Below, piece by piece: positions 25,151 to 33,101 of a DNA stretch of 64,000 nt. Origin of the DNA: Nioella aestuarii (GTDB taxonomy: Bacteria > Pseudomonadota > Alphaproteobacteria > Rhodobacterales > Rhodobacteraceae). A program made the position numbers and the translations under genes. The stretch covers positions 186,001 to 250,000 of the forward strand of contig NZ_JBPBBA010000002.1 in assembly GCF_050896395.1 (NCBI RefSeq), written 5' to 3'. Position 1 is the first letter of the stretch, and every line of letters begins with the position of its first letter. The notes below the pieces were generated by a model. That model saw only the letters and a program-made list of their open reading frames with translations. It was not told where the DNA came from and ran no database searches.

Positions 25151-25196
25151 TTGGTCTGCTATGAATATCCAATTTGAATAAAGATATGCAGACCAA
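25151..25196. promoter_or_regulatory. Inverted repeat between PNPOx-like and MocR genes, candidate operator
   Basis: TTGGTCTGC at 25151-25159 and its exact inverse GCAGACCAA at 25188-25196, 28 nt apart. The right arm begins inside the ATG of the MocR gene, so binding would block its own translation start region and the shared promoter gap. Confidence 0.55.
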
Positions 25197-26613
25197 TTTG
25201 AACGCGGCCCTGCTGGCCATCAGCCTTGACCGATCCGCGCCCGAGCCGTTGCACCTGCAACTGACCGAGGCGCTGCGCCACCTGATCCTTTCAGGCCAGG
25301 CCTTGCCCGGCGCGCGTCTTCCTGCCAGCCGTCAATTGGCAAAGGATCTCTCCGTGTCCCGCCAGACCGCGCTGACCGCCCTGGATCAGCTTGTGGCCGA
25401 GGGCTATCTGGACACCCGCCAAGGCGCCGGATGCTTCGTGGCCAGCGACCTGCCACACCTTGCCCCGCCAGCGCCAAGCCTTACCCCACCCCCAGAGCCA
25501 CCAGTGGCTTATAGGCCGTTCCAGCCCGGCATACCCGACATGACACTGCTGCCCCACGCAACATGGGCTCGTCACCTCGATCGGGCGTGGCGGCATCCGA
25601 ATCCAGACCTCCTGGCAATGCCCAATCCGCTCGGCTGGCCTGCGCTGCGTGCCGCAATTGCCGCCCATCTCATGGCTTGGCGGGGTATAGATTGCGCGCC
25701 CGGCCAGGTGGTGATCACCTCGGGCGCAACAGAAACCTTCGAGTTGCTGGCTCAGGCTTTGCTGCAAACGGGTGACAAGGTACTCGTTGAGCAGCCCGGG
25801 TTCGCACCGATGCGCGCCGCCTTGTTACGGGCCGGACTGGTGCCCGTTTCCATGGATCTCGATGAAGACGGTGCTCAACTTGCTGTCGAGTCCAATGCCC
25901 GGGCGGTCGTCCTAACGCCCTCCCGCCATTATCCGCTCGGGATGACCATGCCCCTGCCCCGCCGCCTTGCCTTTCTGGAGTGGGCCGCCCGGACCAGCGC
26001 CTGGATCATCGAAGACGACTATGACAGCGAGTTCCGATATACAGGCACCCCCCTGCCCGCGCTCATGTCGCTTGGGACGGGCCAGACGATCTATGTTGGC
26101 AGCTTCTCCAAGCTGATCTCACCGGCCCTGCGGCTGGCCTATATGGTGCTGCCGCCGTCGCTGGTCGAACCCATCCGCCAGGCGCTTGCGGAAACCGGTC
26201 CGCGCGCGTCCCTCGTGCCCCAACCGGCGCTTGCTGCCTTCATGGACAGCGGCGCTTTCGCCACCCATCTCCGACGGATGCGCCGGGTTTATGCGGACCG
26301 CCAGAAGGCTTTGCTCCGGTCGCTGTCCCGACATCTGCCAGAGGATGCCCTTATCGCAGAACCGGATCCCTCGGGAATGCATCTTGTCTGCCGCCTTGGG
26401 CCTGCCCTTGCCACCATCCGCGACACGGATATCTCGGAAAGGGCCGCCAAGGCAGGGCTGACCGTCCGCGCCCTTTCAGCCTATTGGCCGGATGGCGTTG
26501 GACCCACGGGGCTGGTTCTGGGTTACGCGGCCTTTTCCGCAGAGCAGCTGGACGGTGCCGTCCAACGCCTTGCCGCTGTGCTTCACGAAGGCAGCGCCCC
26601 GGTCAGTACGTAG
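25186..26613 (+). CDS. MocR-family PLP-dependent transcriptional regulator
   Basis: 475-residue fusion of a GntR winged helix (residues about 12-80, LPASRQLAKDLSVSRQTALT) and a fold-type I aminotransferase-like domain. The PLP lysine is in YVGSFSKLISPALRLAY (Lys309) and IIEDDYDSEFRY carries the PLP-binding Asp and Tyr. Such proteins sense PLP or amino compounds (PdxR, GabR, TauR types). Divergence from a PNPOx-like gene favours a vitamin B6-related role, as inference. ATG 25186 is used; a TTG at 25174 is in frame. Its 3' end overlaps convergent ytoQ by 31 bp. Confidence 0.92.
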   Translation: MQTNLNAALLAISLDRSAPEPLHLQLTEALRHLILSGQALPGARLPASRQLAKDLSVSRQTALTALDQLVAEGYLDTRQGAGCFVASDLPHLAPPAPSLTPPPEPPVAYRPFQPGIPDMTLLPHATWARHLDRAWRHPNPDLLAMPNPLGWPALRAAIAAHLMAWRGIDCAPGQVVITSGATETFELLAQALLQTGDKVLVEQPGFAPMRAALLRAGLVPVSMDLDEDGAQLAVESNARAVVLTPSRHYPLGMTMPLPRRLAFLEWAARTSAWIIEDDYDSEFRYTGTPLPALMSLGTGQTIYVGSFSKLISPALRLAYMVLPPSLVEPIRQALAETGPRASLVPQPALAAFMDSGAFATHLRRMRRVYADRQKALLRSLSRHLPEDALIAEPDPSGMHLVCRLGPALATIRDTDISERAAKAGLTVRALSAYWPDGVGPTGLVLGYAAFSAEQLDGAVQRLAAVLHEGSAPVST

Positions 26614-27029
26614 CGCAGGATTTCAACCACCTGACGCGGCTCCGAGGTCACGGCCAGTGCCGCTGCATGAACCTCTTTCAGCGCGTGCTGATGTTCAGGC
26701 ATCGACAGCACGATCACCGACTTGCCAAGCGCCGCCGCATAGCCCGCGTCAAACGCCGCGTTCCACTGCTTGTATTTCTCACCAAAGCGCACGACGACAA
26801 CATCCGCCTGCTCGATCCCACGCCGTGTGCGGATCGCATTCAGCTTCGCACCCTTGTGGTCATGCCAGAACTTGTCGTTCTCCGCCCCCATGATTGCCAC
26901 GCCGCAATCATCGCTCGCGTCATGGTCTGTGACCGGAGAAGAGAACACCACATCCAGCCCTTCGGCCCCCGCAACAATCTGCTCGCGCCAATCGGTGTGG
27001 ATCTCTCCCGACAGGTAAACCTTCAGCAT
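26583..27029 (-). CDS. YtoQ-family protein
   Basis: 148-residue cytosolic protein of the YtoQ family, a nucleoside 2-deoxyribosyltransferase-like fold of unknown function. Seen are LKVYLSGEIHTDWREQI at the start, the GAENDKFWHDHKGAKLNAIR block and FGEKYKQWNAAFDAGYAAAL. ATG 27029 is preferred to ATG 27035 because AAGGG then has a 7-nt spacing. The last 31 bp overlap the end of the convergent MocR gene. Confidence 0.85.
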   Translation of the reverse strand: MLKVYLSGEIHTDWREQIVAGAEGLDVVFSSPVTDHDASDDCGVAIMGAENDKFWHDHKGAKLNAIRTRRGIEQADVVVVRFGEKYKQWNAAFDAGYAAALGKSVIVLSMPEHQHALKEVHAAALAVTSEPRQVVEILRYVLTGALPS

Positions 27030-27152
27030 GTCCATTCCCTTCTTCTTGGCTCAATAACTTGAGGTGGGAGCGTTCGCAGGCGCGCTCGAACCAATCGCGC
27101 TGCACCTGCACACCCCCCGCGGGTTGACGCGCGGATCGCGCGGCGAAACCGA

Positions 27153-29573
27153 TCAGCCCCGCAGAACCCCGCCAGTGGCTTTCGCAACCTTCTCAACGAT
27201 CTTGGCCCCAACGGCCTCAATCTCTTCCTCGGTCAGCGTCTTTTCGCGCGGCTGCAACCGGACGCTCAGCGCCACCGATTTCTTGCCCGCACCCATCTGC
27301 GCCTCGGCCTTTTCGCCGGCAAACTCGTCGAAGATGCGCACATCCTCGATCAGTTTCTTGTCCGCGCCAGCCGCCGCATTGGCAAGGTTCACCGCCTCGA
27401 CGCCCGCATCCACCACGAAGGCGAAGTCGCGTTCCACCGCCTGTAGGTCGGCCATATCAAGCGCCCCGCGGCTTGCGCCAGCACTGCGCGGCATCGGAAT
27501 TTCCTCGGGGAAGAGGGTGAAGGCCATCGCCGGTCCCTTCACATCCATCTCCGACAGGATCTTCGGATGCAGTTCCCCGAACACCCCAAGGGTCTTCTTG
27601 GGGCCAAGGCAAATGCGTCCATGACGCCCCGGATGCCACCACGCCTCGCCATCACGCAGGATCTGTACCTTGGCGGGCGCACCCATGGCGGCCAGCACCG
27701 CCTCCACATCCGCTTTTACGTCGAACACATCGACGGGGCGGCGGGCCCCATGCGGGTCGCGCGGGCCGCTTTGGCCGATCAGAAGTCCGGCGACCTGCAA
27801 ATGCTGCTCCGTGGGTTCCCCACCATGGAACGCGGCGCCGACCTCGAACAGGGCCAAATCCATGAATCCTCGTGCCTGATTGCGGGCAGCGGCTTGCAGC
27901 AGGCCGGGCAACAGGCCCGGGCGCATATGGCTCATCTCGCTGGAAATGGGATTCTCCAGCATCACGTCATCCGTGCCCCCGCCGAACAAAGCCGCCGAAG
28001 CCTTGTCGATGAAGCTGTAGGTCACACATTCGTTGTAGCCGAGCGCGGCAACCGTGCGCCGCGCCGCGCGTTCACGCTGCTGCATCGGCGTCAGAACCGC
28101 CTTCGGCACGCCCGGCTTCGGGCGGCGCAGCGGTTGCGGTTCTAGCTTGGTGAGCGATGCAATCCGCGCAACCTCCTCAACCAGATCCGCCTCGCCTTGC
28201 ACGTCACGCCGCCAGGATGGCACCCAGACCTCCAGCACGTCACCGGACCCGGTGGCCGAGAAGCCAAGTGCCGTCAGGATACGCGCCTGTTCCTCTTTCG
28301 GAATCTCCATGCCCACAAGGCTGATCACCCGCGCAGTATCCAGCTTGTAGCTGCGCGCGGTGGTCAGCGCGGCACCGGCTTCGACAACCTCCGATGCCTC
28401 GCCGCCGCAGAGATCGAGGATCATCTTCGTCGCCGCTTCCAGCCCCGGCAGGGTGTATTCCGGGTCTACGCCGCGCTCGAACCGGTAGCGCGCGTCGGAA
28501 TGGATCTTCAGATCGCGGCCCGTATAGGCGGTGCGGATCGGATCCCAATATGCGCTTTCGAGGAAGACGTTCACCGTCTCCTCGGTGCAGCCGGTCGGAT
28601 CGCCGCCCATGATGCCCGCGATGCTTTCCACCGCCTCGTCATCGGAAATCGCAATCTGACCTGCCGCGAAGGTGTATTCCTTGTCGTCCAGCGCGACCAG
28701 CGTCTCGCCACCTTGCGCCTTGTGCACTCGCAGGTTGCCCTTGACCTTGTCGGCGTCGAAGACGTGCAACGGGCGGTTCTGGTCATAGGTGAAGAAGTTG
28801 GTCACATCGACCAGCGCCGAAATGGGCCGCAACCCGATGGCGCGCAGGCGGTCCTGAAGCCACTGTGGCGAGGGACCGTTCTTCACACCCTTGATCAAGC
28901 GGCCGGTGAAATGCGGGCAATCGTCCAGCGTGTCGGCGTCGATGCCGACCCCGATCGGGCTGGGGAACTGGCCCGGCACGGTCACCTCATCCAGCGGCTT
29001 CAGCGTGCCAAGGCCGCGCGCGGCCAGGTCGCGCGCCACGCCGCGCACACCAAGCGCATCCTGACGGTTGGGGGTAATGGCGATCTCGATCACCGGGTCG
29101 ACCTTCGCCGGGTCGTTCGCGGCCAGCCAATCAACGAAGCGCTCGCCCACCTCGCCCGAAGGCAGTTCGATGATGCCGTCATGCTCGTCGCTGAGCTCCA
29201 GCTCGCGTTCCGACGCCATCATGCCATAGCTCTCGATGCCCCGGATCTTGCCGACGCCAATCGTGATATCGAGACCGGGGATATAGCTGCCGGGCTTGGC
29301 CAGAACCACGGTGATCCCGGCCCGCGCATTGGGCGCGCCGCAGATGATCTGCATCTCACCTTCGTCGGTCTCCACCTTGCACACGCGCAGCCGGTCGGCC
29401 TCCGGGTGCTTCTCGGCATGCATGACCTTTGCCAGGGTAAATTCCTTCAGACGCGAGGCGCGATCCTCGACCCCCTCGACCTCTAGCCCGATGTCGTTCA
29501 GCACCTCGCAGATCTCATCCAGCGAGGCATTGGTGTCCAGGTGGTCCTTCAACCAGGAGAGGGTGAATTTCAT
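27153..29573 (-). CDS. pheT: Phenylalanyl-tRNA synthetase beta subunit
   Basis: Beta chain of the alpha2-beta2 PheRS that charges tRNA(Phe). The 806-residue protein starts MKFTLSWLKDHLDTNASLDE, carries the tRNA-binding EMAP-like domain (residues about 40-150, ICGAPNARAGITVVLAKPGS), B3/B4 editing domain, B5, the catalytic-like core and the C-terminal ferredoxin-fold anticodon-binding domain (ERDFAFVVDAGVEAVNLANA, LSVRLQPREKTLTEEEIEAV). Complete. Unlike in E. coli, pheS is not adjacent: three genes lie between them. Confidence 0.98.
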   Translation of the reverse strand: MKFTLSWLKDHLDTNASLDEICEVLNDIGLEVEGVEDRASRLKEFTLAKVMHAEKHPEADRLRVCKVETDEGEMQIICGAPNARAGITVVLAKPGSYIPGLDITIGVGKIRGIESYGMMASERELELSDEHDGIIELPSGEVGERFVDWLAANDPAKVDPVIEIAITPNRQDALGVRGVARDLAARGLGTLKPLDEVTVPGQFPSPIGVGIDADTLDDCPHFTGRLIKGVKNGPSPQWLQDRLRAIGLRPISALVDVTNFFTYDQNRPLHVFDADKVKGNLRVHKAQGGETLVALDDKEYTFAAGQIAISDDEAVESIAGIMGGDPTGCTEETVNVFLESAYWDPIRTAYTGRDLKIHSDARYRFERGVDPEYTLPGLEAATKMILDLCGGEASEVVEAGAALTTARSYKLDTARVISLVGMEIPKEEQARILTALGFSATGSGDVLEVWVPSWRRDVQGEADLVEEVARIASLTKLEPQPLRRPKPGVPKAVLTPMQQRERAARRTVAALGYNECVTYSFIDKASAALFGGGTDDVMLENPISSEMSHMRPGLLPGLLQAAARNQARGFMDLALFEVGAAFHGGEPTEQHLQVAGLLIGQSGPRDPHGARRPVDVFDVKADVEAVLAAMGAPAKVQILRDGEAWWHPGRHGRICLGPKKTLGVFGELHPKILSEMDVKGPAMAFTLFPEEIPMPRSAGASRGALDMADLQAVERDFAFVVDAGVEAVNLANAAAGADKKLIEDVRIFDEFAGEKAEAQMGAGKKSVALSVRLQPREKTLTEEEIEAVGAKIVEKVAKATGGVLRG

Positions 29574-29721
29574 CGCGTTCGTCCCTTGCGTCTATCCCGC
29601 CCGCGCTTAGCGCAGTTGCGGACGGAATGGAAGCGGCGGGCGAAGATTGAACCCTTCGCCGCGCCCGGACGACACATGAGTGATGATGCGGGGGTCGCAC
29701 CCCAAACTGAAAGGAGCTCTC

Positions 29722-30357
29722 ATGCGCCCCCTTACGTTCCGTGCCGCCGCTTTGGCGGCCCTTCTCGCCGCGCCCGCAGCCCATGCGGACATGGTGATTA
29801 TCCAGCAGGGCCATTTCCCCGGCCCGTCCGCCTTTGCGCATCCGATGCCGCAAGGGCCAGCCTTCGGCATGGCTGAAGCGTTTATCCGCGACATGGCGGC
29901 CAATCGTTTCCCGCAAACGGCCCTTCTTGGCCACCCCCTGCCGGATCACCCGCTGGAACCGCCGGTTCTGGTGGAAGCAACCGAAGCCGATCCGATCCCG
30001 TTCGCCGGGGGCTGGACCCTGACCGAAATCATGGATGATGAAGGCGCGCGGCTGTCCTTCGATCCAGAGCTTTTGGCATCGACCGAGTTCAATGTCGATC
30101 AGGACGGATCGTTTACCGCCTATGCCGGCTGCAATCGTATGTTCGGTGAACTGACCATGTATGATGGACTGATTGCATCGGCCGAGTATGGCATGACCTT
30201 CATGGCCTGCTTCGGCCCCACCGGCGATCTGGAAAACGCCTTCATGCGGGTTCTGGACAGCGCCTCTCTCGTGGCCATTGGTCCGGAGATGTTGCTGCTG
30301 CTGGATGGCGAAGGCGACAAGCTGGCCGAGTTCGCTCTGCGCGTAGAAGCGCCCTAA
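29722..30357 (+). CDS. Exported META-domain (HslJ-like) protein
   Basis: 211-residue protein with signal peptide (FRAAALAALLAAPAAHA, cleavage near residue 22) and a C-terminal META domain: FAGGWTLTEIMDDEGARLSF, FNVDQDGSFTAYAGCNRMFG and MTFMACFGP, with the cysteine pair common in HslJ-type proteins. Residues 24-100 are Pro/His-rich and not recognised. Possibly an envelope stress or inhibitor-like protein; function is not established. RBS AAGGAG precedes ATG 29722. It is divergent from pheT; its TAA interlocks with the stop of the convergent amidotransferase gene. Confidence 0.75.
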   Translation: MRPLTFRAAALAALLAAPAAHADMVIIQQGHFPGPSAFAHPMPQGPAFGMAEAFIRDMAANRFPQTALLGHPLPDHPLEPPVLVEATEADPIPFAGGWTLTEIMDDEGARLSFDPELLASTEFNVDQDGSFTAYAGCNRMFGELTMYDGLIASAEYGMTFMACFGPTGDLENAFMRVLDSASLVAIGPEMLLLLDGEGDKLAEFALRVEAP

Positions 30358-31106
30358 GCGGACAGGCTGTTGAACCAGTTCCGGATTTCGGTGACCCGCT
30401 GATCCGGCTGCAAGTCACCGGGCGCGACCCCCAATCGGCGGGCCGCGCCCGCATCCGTTCCGGCCAATCGCAGATCATCGCACAGGGATTGAGGATAGCC
30501 ACCGATTGCCTCAAGGACGTTCGCCATCGCATGGGGCGTAACCTCTGGGTGATACTGAACACCCCAAAAGCGGGTTGCCCCATCGTCATAGGCGAAAGCC
30601 TGCACCGGCGAATGGGCATTCCCAGCCAGCAAAACCGCACGGTCAGGCAATCGCGTCACCTCGTGCAGGTGGATGCAGGGCACCGCATAGACGCTTCGCC
30701 GCCCGGTCAGGAAAGGATGTGTCTGACCGGCTTCTGTCAATCGGATGTCGCGCGCGAGTCCATCTTCACGGCCATTGGGGGAAGGCTGCGATGCGCCGCC
30801 CAGAACATAGGCGGCCATCTGCATCCCATTGCACGATCCGTAGGAGGGAATATGCGCGGCAAAGACCCGTTCCATCACGGCCCGAAGCGGAGCAGCCTCA
30901 GGCGCATCAACGCCCCAAACCACCGCCGATCCCGTGAAAATCGCCCCGTCTGTGCCTTGAAGATCGGCGTCGGTGAACGGGGCGTCATAGGGCGCCACAA
31001 TCCTGATATCCACAGAACGGTCAATATCTTGCAGCACCGAAGTGAAGTCCGGCGCTGCCGGCTGAAAGCCAATCGGGTTCGATTCGACGATCAGGATTGT
31101 GGTCAT
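30354..31106 (-). CDS. Class I glutamine amidotransferase-like protein
   Basis: 250-residue stand-alone amidotransferase domain resembling the GuaA glutaminase half. The nucleophile is Cys92 in PSYGSCNGMQM, and the catalytic His and Glu are in WGVQYHPEVTP. No synthetase domain is attached, so it may act as a gamma-glutamyl hydrolase or with an unknown partner. ATG 31106 begins MTTILIVESNP. It lies 6 bp downstream of the next secreted-protein gene on the same strand, suggesting co-transcription. Confidence 0.85.
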   Translation of the reverse strand: MTTILIVESNPIGFQPAAPDFTSVLQDIDRSVDIRIVAPYDAPFTDADLQGTDGAIFTGSAVVWGVDAPEAAPLRAVMERVFAAHIPSYGSCNGMQMAAYVLGGASQPSPNGREDGLARDIRLTEAGQTHPFLTGRRSVYAVPCIHLHEVTRLPDRAVLLAGNAHSPVQAFAYDDGATRFWGVQYHPEVTPHAMANVLEAIGGYPQSLCDDLRLAGTDAGAARRLGVAPGDLQPDQRVTEIRNWFNSLSA

Positions 31107-31112
31107 ATCTGC

Positions 31113-31514
31113 TTATTGCACTTCAGCGCGGATTGAGTAGCTGAGAGGGTAGTCGCAATCGCTCATGGTCACGGTGAATCCGGTCGGAAAATTCGGTCTG
31201 TCAAAGCTGACAACAGCGCGACCCCAGTCGAGGCTGGCGAGGCCGCCAGGGCGGGCAAGGGCGGCGTCGCATTCCAGCGGGCCCTGGCCGATGAAATAGC
31301 CATGGTGAACACCGCGATCGGTGAAGTTTCCGGCCAGTCCGGGGATCACCAGTTCTGCGGCAGAGCCATCGACATTGGTGAAGCTTAGAATCGCGGAGCC
31401 GAAGGCGTCTTCCTGATAAATGATTGGGCCCGTTGGCGAACTCCAGACCTCATCAGCGAAGGCCGGGGCTGCGAGGGCGAGGGCGATACAGGCGGGGGCT
31501 ATGGCTTTGAACAT
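31113..31514 (-). CDS. Secreted protein of unknown function
   Basis: 133-residue exported protein, signal peptide MFKAIAPACIALALAAPAFA (residues 1-20). The mature part (about 113 residues) is probably beta-rich and has two cysteines (PLECDAALA and MSDCDYPLS) able to form a disulfide. Not recognised. It lies just upstream of the glutamine amidotransferase gene (6 bp), which suggests one transcript. Confidence 0.65.
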   Translation of the reverse strand: MFKAIAPACIALALAAPAFADEVWSSPTGPIIYQEDAFGSAILSFTNVDGSAAELVIPGLAGNFTDRGVHHGYFIGQGPLECDAALARPGGLASLDWGRAVVSFDRPNFPTGFTVTMSDCDYPLSYSIRAEVQ

Positions 31515-31610
31515 GGGATGGCTCCAAATATGAGATGGACGAGCCTAGCGCGCGAATGGGATTTCGCAAAGCGCGTATTGACGAAAACACCCCGGTGCCA
31601 GGCGCGGCGC

Positions 31611-31664
31611 AAGAGTTTTCGAAAACTCTTTGCAAGGGCCTTCGAAGGCCCTTCCCCGCGCGGG
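31611..31664. repeat. Two tandem palindromes plus GC box (palindrome family, locus C)
   Basis: AAGAGTTTTCGAAAACTCTT (31611-31630) and AAGGGCCTTCGAAGGCCCTT (31634-31653), both perfect, 3 nt apart, then CCCCGCGCGGG (31654-31664). The second palindrome and box have the same layout as at 15891-15921. Confidence 0.85.
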
Positions 31665-31917
31665 ATTGAGACGGATCGCGAGGGATCGGGAGGCGCAACG
31701 ACGGGCCGCGGTGCGGCGATCCCAGGGTCGTGCGGGGCGCTTTATCGTGCCGTATCCGTGGGAGGGGTGAGGGAGGCGCAAGTGGCAGCGAAATCGCCGT
31801 GCCGGGGGGCGGCCCGGCGATGCGCGGCGGTCTTAAGGCCTTGGTTCCGCGTGTAAGAACCCAAGCCCTTGGCAGAACGACAGAACCCCAGCACCAGGGC
31901 TCCGCACGTTCGCGCCT

Positions 31918-31957
31918 CAATCGCTCCACTGGAGCGATTGTCGGGCTTGTTGCCCGA
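31918..31957. terminator. Double hairpin downstream of pheS
   Basis: CAATCGCTCC, loop ACT, GGAGCGATTG (31918-31940), followed at once by TCGGGC, loop TTGTT, GCCCGA (31941-31957). Starts 8 nt past the pheS stop on the minus strand. No T-run, so termination is inferred; it may instead be a dispersed repeat. Confidence 0.5.
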
Positions 31958-31965
31958 ACCGGCGC

Positions 31966-33030
31966 TCACACCCCCGAATGCACCGCCGGCACATCGAGCG
32001 CGGCAAAGCCGTAATGCCGCAGCCACCGCAGGTCTGAATCGAAGAACGCCCGCAGATCCGGGATGCCGTATTTCAGCATGGCGATCCGGTCGATGCCCAT
32101 CCCAAACGCAAAGCCCTGCCACTGGTCCGGATCGACCCCGGCGGAGCGCAGCACATGGGGGTGGACCATGCCCGACCCAAGAACCTCCAGCCAGTCGTCG
32201 CCCTCGCCCACTTTCACGGTGCCGCCTTCCCAGGAACACTGGATATCGACCTCGGCAGACGGTTCGGTGAACGGGAAGTGGGATGCGCGGAAGCGGGTTT
32301 TGACCTTGGCCCCGAAATAGGCGGAGAAGAATTCCTCCAGCACCCATTTCAGGTTTGCCATGGAAATATCCTTGTCGATGGCCAGCCCCTCGACCTGATG
32401 GAACATCGGCGTATGGGTCTGGTCGTAGTCGGCGCGATAGACGCGGCCCGGCGCGATCACGCGGCAGGGGGTGCCGTGGGCCTCCATGTAGCGGATCTGC
32501 ACGGGGCTGGTATGGGTGCGCAGCACATGGGGCGGGCGATTGTCGCCCTCTTTGCGATGCGTATAGAACGTGTCCATCTCGGCCCGGGCGGGGTGGTGGC
32601 CGGGGATATTCAGCGCGTCGAAATTGTACCAGTCGGTTTCGATTTGCGGGCCTTCGGCAACGGCGAAGCCCATATCAGCGAAAATCGCGGTGACCTCTTC
32701 CGTCACCTGGCTGACCGGGTGGATCGTGCCCTGGCGGCGGTGACGGGCGGGCAGCGTCACGTCCAGCCATTCGGCGCGCAGGCGTTCGTTCAGCGCCGCA
32801 TCCCCAAGCGCAGCCTTGCGGGCGGCAATGGCGGAATTGACCTCGTTCTTCAGCGCATTCAGCGCCGGGCCCGCGACCTGGCGTTCCTCGGGTGTCATCT
32901 TGCCAAGCTCTCGCATCTGCAAGCTGATCTCGCCCTTTTTGCCAAGGGCCTGCACACGCAGATCCTCCAGACCGGCTTCATCCGCCACGTCGGCAATGGC
33001 TTTGAGGTATTTTTCGCGCAGATCATCCAT
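31966..33030 (-). CDS. pheS: Phenylalanyl-tRNA synthetase alpha subunit
   Basis: Catalytic alpha chain of PheRS, class II synthetase. The 354-residue protein has the N-terminal coiled coil (MDDLREKYLKAIADVADEAG), motif 2 (VYRADYDQTHTPMFHQVEG LA region) and motif 3 (FAFGMGIDRIAMLKYGIPDL) near the C-terminus. ATG 33030 is chosen over ATG 33036 because GGGG then has a 7-nt spacing. It lies downstream of the MFS transporter gene (71 bp) and is separated from pheT by about 2.4 kb. Confidence 0.98.
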   Translation of the reverse strand: MDDLREKYLKAIADVADEAGLEDLRVQALGKKGEISLQMRELGKMTPEERQVAGPALNALKNEVNSAIAARKAALGDAALNERLRAEWLDVTLPARHRRQGTIHPVSQVTEEVTAIFADMGFAVAEGPQIETDWYNFDALNIPGHHPARAEMDTFYTHRKEGDNRPPHVLRTHTSPVQIRYMEAHGTPCRVIAPGRVYRADYDQTHTPMFHQVEGLAIDKDISMANLKWVLEEFFSAYFGAKVKTRFRASHFPFTEPSAEVDIQCSWEGGTVKVGEGDDWLEVLGSGMVHPHVLRSAGVDPDQWQGFAFGMGIDRIAMLKYGIPDLRAFFDSDLRWLRHYGFAALDVPAVHSGV

Positions 33031-33101
33031 CGTCATGCCCCTTGTCGCATCGGCCTGACTGCTAGCCAGAGGGGGCGCGGAATGCAAGCGGGGAACGCCG
33101 T

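Larger units (their letters stand above)
31515..31965. other. 451-bp intergenic region with two palindrome clusters
   Basis: No gene supported between pheS and the secreted-protein gene. It holds the palindrome cluster at 31611-31664 and a second, different pair of hairpins at 31918-31957. The stretch between about 31665 and 31917 is GC-rich and shows no RBS-led frame, tRNA or recognisable motif. Confidence 0.7.

Noticed and set aside
28197..29486. Large plus-strand frame opposite pheT
   Set aside because: Low-complexity Arg/His-rich shadow of the coding strand; pheT is certain there.
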